From: Chloroflexota bacterium
Lineage (GTDB): Bacteria; Chloroflexota; Anaerolineae; B4-G1; SLSP01
DNA length: 11,005 bases
Direction: 5' to 3'
NCBI GenBank assembly: GCA_022707665.1
Contig: JAKJAE010000068.1
Coordinates: 1-11,005, forward strand
Positions 1-6,480 of this stretch are shown here, piece by piece. Within the stretch, counting starts at the first letter, position 1, and each line of letters starts with the position of its first letter. Under the pieces are notes generated by a model that saw nothing but the letters and a program-made list of their open reading frames with translations, was not told the origin of the DNA and searched no databases. The position numbers and the translations under genes are program-made.

Positions 1-1
1 C

Positions 2-724
2 GATGAGGTTTTCCTGTATGAGGTGAGTGTGAAACCCCTCCAGGCCGAGGAGGCGCGCCTCGGCGACGCGGGGATTGTGATGGTCGACATTGCCGACCCG
101 CTGTGCCACGCAGCCAGCCTGTTCTTGATGGCGGATTACTCAGTGTTCGCGCTTACGGAACCCATGTTGTTCCATCGCTTGCTCGAACAGGCCGCACGGC
201 ACATTACGCCTGTTGTGGAGACCGTCGCGCGGGCATTTCCGGGACACCTCTGGCGTGTCGTGGGGTCGGAGTACGCATCGGAGCCGATGTTGCCCGGAAG
301 GCTCTACAGAGAGTATGCGGTGAGGTATACACAGCCGATCGTCGAGACGATCCAGCGTTATGGTGGATTTGCCCGCATCCATTCCCACGGGCGTCTGCGG
401 CGCATCCTGCCCGACATTGCTTCAATGGCGCCTGCCGGTCTGGACCCGATCGAGCCCCCGCCTCAGGGAGATATGGCGCTGATCGAGGTCAGGCGTGCCA
501 TTGGCGGGCAGACCGTGCTCTTTGGCAATATCGAGGCTTCCGAGATCGAGCTGCTCGATGCCGACGCGTTCGAGGCTCGTGTGCGCCAAGCCCTCGACGA
601 GGGCATGGCAGGACAGGGGCGAGGGTTCGTCCTGATGCCTTCCGCGTGCCCGTACGGCCGGGAGATCTCGTCGCGCGTTCGGACCAACTATGAGACCATG
701 GTGCGCCTGGCCAAAGCCGGGTAG
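2..724 (+). CDS. Uroporphyrinogen decarboxylase (URO-D) family protein, 5' end outside the window
   Basis: The reading frame is open from the first bases, and 240 residues are visible before the stop. URO-D-fold proteins usually have about 340-380 residues, so roughly the first third lies upstream. A GTG at 23 could serve as a start but has no ribosome binding site and would cut the TIM barrel, so I treat the gene as partial. The second half follows the family plan: an HSHGRLRRILPDI strand (about residue 127), a DPIEPPPQGDM stretch, a VLFGNIEASEIELLDADAF segment, and an ending with FVLMPSACPYG. True haem-pathway HemE proteins and Co-methyltransferases (MtaA/MtbA) share this fold; methyltransferases commonly carry HxCG plus a later Cys as zinc ligands. 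Here the motif is HSHG plus the Cys of SACPYG, so a metal-dependent methyl- or decarboxylase-type role is possible and HemE itself is unlikely. The substrate cannot be inferred. It probably shares an operon with the oxidoreductase 20 bases downstream. Confidence 0.82.
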   Translation, partial: DEVFLYEVSVKPLQAEEARLGDAGIVMVDIADPLCHAASLFLMADYSVFALTEPMLFHRLLEQAARHITPVVETVARAFPGHLWRVVGSEYASEPMLPGRLYREYAVRYTQPIVETIQRYGGFARIHSHGRLRRILPDIASMAPAGLDPIEPPPQGDMALIEVRRAIGGQTVLFGNIEASEIELLDADAFEARVRQALDEGMAGQGRGFVLMPSACPYGREISSRVRTNYETMVRLAKAG

Positions 725-744
725 CGATAGCGAGAGGAACTACG

Positions 745-1998
745 ATGAAGACCTACACTGAACAACCCCGAGAACTGCCCGTCGTCCGTGACGTCGATGT
801 GATCGTCGTGGGAGGCGGCCCTGCCGGCCTTGCTGCAGCCATCGCGTCCGCGCGGGCCGGGGCTCGGACGGTGCTCGTTGAGCAGTTTGGATACCTGGGA
901 GGCACCGCGACGGCCTCGCTCATGGCCTGTATCAACGGATTTCGAAATCAGGTGGAGCCTGACTTCACCCAGACGGTACGCGGCATCGCGGAGGAGATCG
1001 TCCTGGAACTGAAGGCGATGGACGGTTTGGGCAAGAGCCCTTATGCGCAGAAGTCCTACCCAACGACGCCAGGCCAGATGGAATACAGCTACGCCATCGA
1101 TACTGAGAAGTTCAAGTACGTCGTGCTGAAGCTTTGTGTGGAGGCGGGTGTGGATCTGCTCTTCCATACCTGGTTCGCCGACACGATCGTGGAGCAGGAT
1201 GTCGTCCGCGGGATCATCGTCGAGAACAAATCGGGACGTCAGGCGCTGTTGGCGCGTGTCGTGGTCGATGCGTCCGGCGACGGCGATGTGGCGGCCCGTG
1301 CCGGGGCACCGTTCTGGCAGACGGTCAAGGACGAGGCGCCCCGATTGAACGATGCCCTGATGTACCGGATTGCCTTTGGCGCTCAGCGACCCACTGCGCC
1401 GTTTGCGTGTGACTTCGGCACGAACGCCGTGGTCTGGGGACCCGGCACCCCGCCGATCGACGGGACAGATGCGGAGCAACTCTCAAGGGCCGAGATCGAG
1501 GCACGGTTGCGGGTGTACGAGGACTTCGCCCGGAAACAGGCACAGCATCCTGAGCTTTCGGATGCCCGCGTGATGGAGACGCCGCCCCTCCTTGGCGTTC
1601 GGCAGACCCGCTTCATCGAGGGCGAATACAAGCTGACGGCCGAGGATGCTATCGAGGGCCATCGGTTCGACGACGTGGTGGCCATCAGCTCCTGCGCCAT
1701 CATCCATTACTACGGCTACCGCCGTTATCTCGAGCACGAGGGATATGACATCCCCTACCGGGCTCTGGTGCCGAAGAAGGTGGACAATCTGTTGATCACG
1801 GGTCGGTGTATCTCCAGCGAACAGCAGCCCTATGAGTCACATCGCGCGATGATCCCGATGATGGCGATTGGGCAGGCGGCGGGCGTGGCTGCAGCGCTTT
1901 CGGCGCTACAGGACGTCAAACCACGAGCGCTGGATGTGACGATGCTCCAGAAAGCGCTGATTGCCCAGGGCGCGGAGTTGCGCAAGACCTTCGACTAA
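745..1998 (+). CDS. FAD-dependent oxidoreductase (FAD_oxidored family)
   Basis: This 417-residue cytosolic flavoprotein has an N-terminal Rossmann fold: VDVIVVGGGPAGLAAA with the GxGxxG loop at residues 23-28, and an acidic residue (E46, in VLVEQ) at the end of the second strand for the FAD ribose. It is followed by FGYLGGTATASL, the signature of the PF12831 group. A second FAD-contact block near residues 350-388 reads LLITGRCISS, then SHRAM, then MAIGQAAGVAAAL. Family members oxidise or rearrange varied small organic substrates and sit in catabolic clusters; the substrate is not deducible here. No transmembrane segment or signal peptide is visible. The ATG start has GAGAGGA about 8 bases upstream. 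The preceding URO-D-family gene is only 20 bases away, so co-transcription and a shared pathway are likely. It converges on the membrane protein gene, with 24 bases between the two stops. Confidence 0.88.
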   Translation: MKTYTEQPRELPVVRDVDVIVVGGGPAGLAAAIASARAGARTVLVEQFGYLGGTATASLMACINGFRNQVEPDFTQTVRGIAEEIVLELKAMDGLGKSPYAQKSYPTTPGQMEYSYAIDTEKFKYVVLKLCVEAGVDLLFHTWFADTIVEQDVVRGIIVENKSGRQALLARVVVDASGDGDVAARAGAPFWQTVKDEAPRLNDALMYRIAFGAQRPTAPFACDFGTNAVVWGPGTPPIDGTDAEQLSRAEIEARLRVYEDFARKQAQHPELSDARVMETPPLLGVRQTRFIEGEYKLTAEDAIEGHRFDDVVAISSCAIIHYYGYRRYLEHEGYDIPYRALVPKKVDNLLITGRCISSEQQPYESHRAMIPMMAIGQAAGVAAALSALQDVKPRALDVTMLQKALIAQGAELRKTFD

Positions 1999-2022
1999 CT
2001 CTGGAGAGTCCTATCGGAGGCC

Positions 2023-3258
2023 CTATTCGGATCTGCTTGGCCCACTTCTTTCAACGTTCAGGAAATCTGGCGAGTCTGTTCCTGCAGCAGCACAGCGGCG
2101 TACGCCGCACACTGTCGCGATGAGAACTGCATAAACACCCACCATCAGCGCGAGTGCGATGTCGAAGCGCTCGATGGGCCATTTGTACATATCTGCGCTG
2201 AGGGCAAGTAACGAGAAGGTCATATACCCAACCAGTAGTCGACGACTCTGGGCAGCAAATGGGGCAAGAGCGAATACAAGGAACAGAAAGTACCCGCAAT
2301 GCAGCTTGGCTGATAGGAGCAGCACAGTAGTGATCAGGAGGACGAGATCGCGCAGGAGTCCCGTCGGACGCCACGCGATGTAACCAAGCACGAGTAGCAC
2401 CCCCGCGACGAACAGCACTGAGTAGACGTCGAGGATGGCACCCTGAGAAGCGTCTCCCCGCCACTTAATCCACAAGGCGCCCAAACCAATGCCACCAAAC
2501 TGAAAGGGATGCTCGGTATGCTCTTGGCCGAAGTCCCAGAACACCGCTGTCTCGCCTGCCTGCAGGTAGAACGGAGCAAAGACAATTCCAAAGACCAGAA
2601 AGGGGATGACGGCATATCGCCAGTTCCGCGTGTTGAAGAGCGCGGCCGGTATCATCATCCCGCCGGTCAGCTTGGTCAAGAGGCCGAAGCCCAGTGCCAC
2701 ACTGGCTGCTGTGTGTTGTTTCCGAGCATAATGCAGCAGAGCTAAGGCGTAGAAGGCAACGACAATCGACTCGTCTTGGCGACGCAGGATGCTGTTACCC
2801 ATCGTCAGTGGGTTTAGGAGGAAGACAAGTGCCCAACGATATCCCAATGTTTTCTGTGGCGCCGAGAAGTATAGCAGGTAGGCAATCATCAGGTTGTAGA
2901 ATGAGAAATAGACCATAAATGCGATCGTTGTGCCCGGATTCCGGTATTCGAAGATCCCGGCAAGAATCGCAGGTGGAATCAGGAGGTAGTTGACCAGAGG
3001 CGGGGTCGCGGTGAAAACGTCGGTGTAGAGCTTACCCCCGCGGAGGATCGTTTCAGCCCGTGCAACCCACGGATCCGCGAAACGGGGCGCATCAGGCGAA
3101 CCGTAGTATCCCAGGGGCGCCAACACCAGCCACGCGAGCGCCAGATAGCCGGCTAGCAGCAGGAGGAACACTCCCAGGATCCACCAGACATACCGATGGG
3201 GTGACGTGGCCTTCCGGCAGCGCTTGAGAATCTGATTGCACACCCTGGTAGACTCCAT
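2023..3258 (-). CDS. Polytopic membrane protein, GT87/GT-C-like glycosyltransferase
   Basis: The 411-residue protein has about ten hydrophobic segments, beginning with WWILGVFLLLLAGYLALAW and ending with a helix near residue 385. The first extracytoplasmic loop contains several Asp residues (SPDAPRFADPW, then LYTDVFTATPPL). The pattern of an early acidic loop, a central RRQDESIVVAFYALALLHYA helix and an LLTKLTGGMM helix resembles DUF2029/GT87-type polyprenyl-phosphate-dependent mannosyltransferases. That likeness is in architecture; I cannot assign donor or acceptor. The frame stays open to 3498, but that extension overlaps the radical SAM gene and is Arg/Ser-rich as in antisense reading, so I chose the ATG at 3258. 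No good Shine-Dalgarno precedes it, so the start is uncertain by a few codons. Base composition is lower than in its neighbours (26/60 to 32/60 G+C in sampled rows), suggesting relaxed constraint or acquisition. It lies about 100 bases after the lipoate cluster on the same strand. Confidence 0.72.
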   Translation of the reverse strand: MESTRVCNQILKRCRKATSPHRYVWWILGVFLLLLAGYLALAWLVLAPLGYYGSPDAPRFADPWVARAETILRGGKLYTDVFTATPPLVNYLLIPPAILAGIFEYRNPGTTIAFMVYFSFYNLMIAYLLYFSAPQKTLGYRWALVFLLNPLTMGNSILRRQDESIVVAFYALALLHYARKQHTAASVALGFGLLTKLTGGMMIPAALFNTRNWRYAVIPFLVFGIVFAPFYLQAGETAVFWDFGQEHTEHPFQFGGIGLGALWIKWRGDASQGAILDVYSVLFVAGVLLVLGYIAWRPTGLLRDLVLLITTVLLLSAKLHCGYFLFLVFALAPFAAQSRRLLVGYMTFSLLALSADMYKWPIERFDIALALMVGVYAVLIATVCGVRRCAAAGTDSPDFLNVERSGPSRSE

Positions 3259-3358
3259 TACAAGACGTCTGCTAGCCCAACCGATACCCGGAGTAGCCCA
3301 GACGGTAGCACAATCAGTGGCACTGCGCAAGGCGCGTTGTCGAACTTTGGCACTAGCG

Positions 3359-4210
3359 TTACAGCGCGCTTTCCAACGCTCTGGGGAGCGCACAGCAGGC
3401 TTCCAGCCGTACAACCGTGTATCCTCGGGCTCGGGCGACTGCAAGGGTCTGGCGCGAGGGAAGCACGATCCGCGTGACGCCCGCATCCAGCACCGCAACT
3501 TCGGTTTCTGTGCGGAGGCCCTGGGCGCGTGGTCGCATACACCCCAATGCGATCTCGGTGGTGGGGAAACTCGCCCTGACTCTCTCGATCACGCTGCCCA
3601 CCATCTCGGCTGAGGGCGGAATGACTTCAGCCATTGGCGTGTCGCGTGTGGGCGAGAAGACGATGATGACGATGGTCTCGGGATGGGGAGCGCGGGCGAG
3701 CGGTTCCAGCAACCGGTCCTCGGTCCCATCGTAGATGGCGATGTGCGGCGCCACGTGCATTCCCACCTTACGCAGCCGGTGATAGGTAGCGACGTAGTCC
3801 TCGGTGGTTGCGTCAAGGCCAAAGACATCCCGGATGGTCGGCGTGCTCGGGATCTCCAGCGATACGAAGTCGATGACAGAGGCCAGGGCCTCAGCCGTGG
3901 CCTCGTCCATCAGGCCGGGGTGGATGTTGAGGATCAGGCCGGTCTCGGCCTTTACCTGCCGGATGGCATCGGTGCGCTCGCGCAGATTGAGGATGGTGCC
4001 GTCACGGGCAGATCCGCCACTCAGCAAAACGCCGACGGCGCCACGATCGCGCAGGTCCTGACAGACACCCACCAGCTCCCCGTCACCCACTGCCGGCACC
4101 ATTGCTCGAAGATATGACCGGTTGCAGTGGCGGCAGTTGAGTTGACAGGCTGTGCCTGACAGCGACACGGGCGGAAACTTGGGCAGAGGGCTGTAGGTTT
4201 TCAGGAGCAC
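3359..4210 (-). CDS. Radical SAM protein, LipS-type lipoyl synthase subunit (COG1856-like)
   Basis: This 283-residue protein has the radical SAM cluster motif CX3CX2C (Cys22, Cys26, Cys29, in CQLNCRHC) at the start of the barrel, and an SAM-binding LLSGGS strand at about residues 62-67. The C-terminal part carries LGCMRPRA (Cys224) and a paired ACCALP (Cys272, Cys273), which may ligate a second iron-sulfur cluster or donate sulfur. It resembles the 'uncharacterised homolog of biotin synthase' group. Together with the ligase pair and the other radical SAM gene, it fits the LipS1/LipS2 system, where two radical SAM enzymes jointly insert sulfur at C6 and C8 of an octanoyl-protein. I cannot say which of the two it is. 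The start is GTG at 4210, preceded by TGAGG 7 bases upstream. It is the last gene of the cluster, 79 bases after lplB. The lipoate role is inferred from family and context. Confidence 0.82.
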   Translation of the reverse strand: MLLKTYSPLPKFPPVSLSGTACQLNCRHCNRSYLRAMVPAVGDGELVGVCQDLRDRGAVGVLLSGGSARDGTILNLRERTDAIRQVKAETGLILNIHPGLMDEATAEALASVIDFVSLEIPSTPTIRDVFGLDATTEDYVATYHRLRKVGMHVAPHIAIYDGTEDRLLEPLARAPHPETIVIIVFSPTRDTPMAEVIPPSAEMVGSVIERVRASFPTTEIALGCMRPRAQGLRTETEVAVLDAGVTRIVLPSRQTLAVARARGYTVVRLEACCALPRALESAL

Positions 4211-4289
4211 GTTATGCCTCAGGGAACCTTGGCTGGGGACTGTGATCGGGAGGGACTGCCGGGGGCCCGTTTCAGCGTTCTTGCTCTGC

Positions 4290-4604
4290 TCACAGGGTAT
4301 CCGCTTCTTCAGCGCTAAGGAGCAGGTGGACGATGTCTTCGACAGATGCCCCGATCATCTCTACACCGGTTTCCAGGAAGGCCTGTAGCCGCTCTTGCAG
4401 GGTTCTAGCCTCCAGCGGTGCGCCAACCAGGCGTTCCTCCAGATCGAGGATGGCTTCCTCGGGGTGCATGAAGAAGTCGCCGGTCAGACGAAGGGAGGTG
4501 ATGAGCGGAGGCGTGACGTGTTCGGTTACGGTGAGGCGCACCCGGAGCAGCTTCCCGCCCGGGGCCTTGTAGTCAGCGCATCGCAATCCACTCGTTGGTC
4601 GCAT
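4290..4604 (-). CDS. lplB: Lipoate-protein ligase accessory (C-terminal) domain, stand-alone LplB
   Basis: The 104-residue protein matches the C-terminal domain of bacterial lipoate ligases. It has the CADYKAPGGKLLRVRLTV strand pair near residues 9-26 and LRLTGDFFMHPEEAILDLEE at about 38-57, followed by helices in which a ligase-type domain packs (LQAFLETGVEMIG). In E. coli LplA this domain is fused and helps activation of lipoate to lipoyl-AMP; in Thermoplasma and some bacteria it is a separate subunit, LplB, required with LplA. Here the separate form is seen: its ATG lies 32 bases inside the lplA gene, in another frame, so translational coupling is likely. GAAGAG precedes the ATG by about 6 bases. 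The pair would act in the cytosol on lipoyl domains of 2-oxoacid dehydrogenases, GcvH or related carriers. Confidence 0.85.
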   Translation of the reverse strand: MRPTSGLRCADYKAPGGKLLRVRLTVTEHVTPPLITSLRLTGDFFMHPEEAILDLEERLVGAPLEARTLQERLQAFLETGVEMIGASVEDIVHLLLSAEEADTL

Positions 4605-5340
4605 ATTGCTCTTCTTTCAGGGTCTGAGCTAGGGCGATCTCATGGTCGATGAGCTCGCCCGGCACGAGCGTGATATCCAGTGCCTCGGCGAAGCCGTCGA
4701 TCAAGGCCTGTGTGACGCGCTCGCGATCCACTGAGCCCATCTCCCGGCGGATGGAGGTCACACGCTCCTCTACGCCGGCAATCAGCTTATCGCGGATCTT
4801 CTCGTTGGGTACCCTCAGCAGTGTGAACATCAGGTGCGGGTCGACGTCACACAGGAGTGTACCGTGCTGCAGGATCCCGTGGGAGCGTCGCGTTTGAGCA
4901 TTGCCGGAGATCTTGCGCCCGTTGACGGTGATGTCGTTGATGGGTTTGAACTCGGCGGGCATGCCCAGCGCTCGCAGACCGATGACCAACCCACGGCAGA
5001 GCGCGTCGTAGGAGTCGAGGATCTTCCTGGGAAGCCCAGGATAGTCATCCGGAATGGCCAGTGAATAGGTGATCTCGCCCTCGTAGTCGTGGTAGACGGC
5101 GCCGCCACCGGTCAGCCGGCGAATGACGTCCACGCCGTGGGTAGTGCATGCTTCTCGATCGATCTCCTGCTCGAGTCCCTGGAAGTAGCCAATCGACACT
5201 GCAGAAGGCTGCCAACGGTAGAAGCGCAAGGTCGGCGGCACCATCCTACCGGTCACGCAGCGGAGGATCGCCTCGTCTATCGCCATATTGTCATAGGCAT
5301 TACGGGCACCGTGTTGCAGCAGTCGCCACGTCTGTGGCAT
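4573..5340 (-). CDS. lplA: Lipoate-protein ligase A catalytic subunit (BPL/LPL fold), sLpl(AB) type
   Basis: This 255-residue cytosolic enzyme starts with TWRLLQHGARNAYDNMAIDEA, the usual opening of the lipoate ligase/octanoyltransferase fold. It carries RRLTGGGAVYHD (residues 74-85), the lipoate and ATP-binding loop, and INDITVNGRKISGNAQ with the catalytic-type Lys143, then ILQHGTLL. It lacks the fused C-terminal domain of E. coli LplA, which is supplied by the next gene. LipM octanoyltransferases share this length and C-terminal style, but carry RRPTGGRGVLHD and a Cys nucleophile before the GRK segment. Here that position reads PINDI, as in true ligases, so ATP-dependent ligation is favoured. 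Octanoyl transfer remains possible. The ATG at 5340 is fixed by AAGGAG at 5347-5352. It overlaps the upstream radical SAM gene by 41 bases and lplB by 32 bases. Confidence 0.9.
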   Translation of the reverse strand: MPQTWRLLQHGARNAYDNMAIDEAILRCVTGRMVPPTLRFYRWQPSAVSIGYFQGLEQEIDREACTTHGVDVIRRLTGGGAVYHDYEGEITYSLAIPDDYPGLPRKILDSYDALCRGLVIGLRALGMPAEFKPINDITVNGRKISGNAQTRRSHGILQHGTLLCDVDPHLMFTLLRVPNEKIRDKLIAGVEERVTSIRREMGSVDRERVTQALIDGFAEALDITLVPGELIDHEIALAQTLKEEQYATNEWIAMR

Positions 5341-6316
5341 AGCACTCTCCTTCCATGCCGAGATATGACGTTAACTCCAGCCGCGCCTGGATGCGTTCTG
5401 CCTGTGAGAGCGGGGTGGCGTAGTTGTACATCACGCCGCCGGGGCGTTCGTTGTAGAGCGGCCGGTTGCAGTCAGGACAGCCGCTGGTGCGGAACGGGTT
5501 GCCGGTTTCAAGGACGCGCTCGATTGTGTTGGGGTCAATGCGTATCGCTATGAGCTGTCCTGCCTTGAACTCCATATCCTCTAGCCGCGCTTGCCCCCGA
5601 GTGATCAGGTAGCGTGCCAACTGGATGGCCCGGTACCGTTCGACATCTGGCGCAGGCAAGTCGAGCTTTGCACCCCGCACGGGCGTGAAGGCGAAGAGTG
5701 CGACCGTGCAATGCCGGTCGCGCGCATCCTGGATCTTGCGGATGAGGTCCTCGTCGCTGTCGCCCAGACCGACGATCAGATGGACCGATCCGGTGCCAAA
5801 GGTACCGACGATGGCATCCAGGAAGCGGTGATAACCATCCCAGTGGAAACCGGGCTTGACGCGTTGGAACGTCTCCTCGGTGGCGCAGTCAAGGCCGATG
5901 CCAATGCGGTTCACACCGGCGGCCTTCAGTTCTGGCAGCCACCTGGGATTGGTCGGGTTCATGCAGACCGAGATCGGCAGGTCGGATGCTGTGCGAAGTG
6001 CTTGCACTACGGAAATGAGACGGGATTCGAGTCCTGGCTCGAGCACGGTCTGAATGCAGATGCGACGCACGCCCTTGGCGTCCGGCAGGCGCGCCAGTAT
6101 TGCGTCGAGCTCGAACTCGGGCCACACGATGCGTGAGAGAAATCGGGGGTCGGCGTCACTATCGCGGGCCTGGGCACAGAAACGGCATGCGCCCGCACAG
6201 TGTTCTCCAAGCATCGTATAGAGGGTCGTTGGCATGGCGTCCATGCGCGCCCTACGAAGGCCGAGGACCACTGCTGAACCCAGGCTTAGTCTCAGTCTCG
6301 CTCCGTTACGCTCCAT
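5300..6316 (-). CDS. Radical SAM protein, LipS-type lipoyl synthase subunit (COG2516-like)
   Basis: The 338-residue protein resembles the biotin synthase-related radical SAM group. CX3CX2C lies at Cys40, Cys44 and Cys47 (HCAGACRFCAQ). Barrel strands follow, such as RICIQTVLEPG, LPISVCMNPTNP, RIGIGLDCA and SVHLIVGLGDSDED. A second Cys pair occurs late, in SGCPDCNRPLYNERPGG (Cys280, Cys283), probably part of an auxiliary iron-sulfur cluster site, with C-terminal Cys325 and Cys337 also present. Canonical LipA instead carries its auxiliary cluster Cys residues N-terminally, and it is not recognisable here. As first gene of the cluster it is probably one half of the LipS1/LipS2 sulfur-insertion pair; which half is not resolved. 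The ATG at 6316 follows GAAAGGA at a rather long spacing of about 12 bases. MDAMPTTLY at residues 25-33 offers alternative internal starts. Confidence 0.85.
   Translation of the reverse strand: MERNGARLRLSLGSAVVLGLRRARMDAMPTTLYTMLGEHCAGACRFCAQARDSDADPRFLSRIVWPEFELDAILARLPDAKGVRRICIQTVLEPGLESRLISVVQALRTASDLPISVCMNPTNPRWLPELKAAGVNRIGIGLDCATEETFQRVKPGFHWDGYHRFLDAIVGTFGTGSVHLIVGLGDSDEDLIRKIQDARDRHCTVALFAFTPVRGAKLDLPAPDVERYRAIQLARYLITRGQARLEDMEFKAGQLIAIRIDPNTIERVLETGNPFRTSGCPDCNRPLYNERPGGVMYNYATPLSQAERIQARLELTSYLGMEGECYATDVATAATRCP
5347..5352 (-). promoter_or_regulatory. Ribosome binding site of lplA
   Basis: AAGGAG (read on the minus strand) lies 6 bases before the ATG at 5340 and inside the end of the upstream radical SAM gene. 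It fixes the lplA start and shows that the 41-base gene overlap is real. Confidence 0.8.
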
Positions 6317-6355
6317 CTGCTGCTGCGTTCCTTTCGTGTTGCTGTGACGAGTGCC

Positions 6356-6383
6356 AGTCTAGCACGACAGGACCGCGGGACAA
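6356..6383 (-). promoter_or_regulatory. Candidate sigma-70 promoter of the lipoate cluster
   Basis: On the minus strand, TTGTCC (6383-6378) is followed after 16 bases by TAGACT (6361-6356). The -10 is preceded by TGC, giving an extended -10. Each hexamer matches the consensus at 4 of 6 positions. The predicted transcript would start near 6349, leaving about 33 bases before the ATG at 6316. It sits downstream of the hairpin that ends the previous gene, so the cluster is likely transcribed on its own. Confidence 0.5.
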
Positions 6384-6418
6384 GCGCAGATCGCTGCACG
6401 CCGCCATCCGAAAACGCG

Positions 6419-6444
6419 AGATCCCCAGGATTTCCTGGGGATCT
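6419..6444 (-). terminator. Palindromic hairpin after the secreted repeat protein gene
   Basis: An 11-base perfect stem AGATCCCCAGG / CCTGGGGATCT with an ATTT loop (a twelfth A-T pair could close it to TT) lies 36 bases after the stop at 6481. On the minus strand it is followed by CGCGTTTTC, a short and offset T run, so it may be a weak intrinsic terminator. On the plus strand no T run follows directly. It separates this gene from the lipoate promoter. Confidence 0.55.
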
Positions 6445-6480
6445 GGCTTTGTGAACGGCGACGTCGTCAGCTGTAAGGGC

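Noticed and set aside
1998..2009. ACTCT-GG-AGAGT palindrome between the convergent stops
   Set aside because: A 5-bp stem with a 2-base loop is too weak for a terminator, and no T run is present.
3259..3498. N-terminal extension of the membrane protein frame to 3498
   Set aside because: It overlaps the end of the radical SAM gene, is rich in Arg and Ser as antisense frames are, and has no membrane or family features.
4290..4604. Idea that lplB is a truncated or broken lplA C-terminus
   Set aside because: It has its own start, ribosome binding site and a different frame with a clean 32-base overlap, and separate LplB proteins are known in archaea and bacteria.
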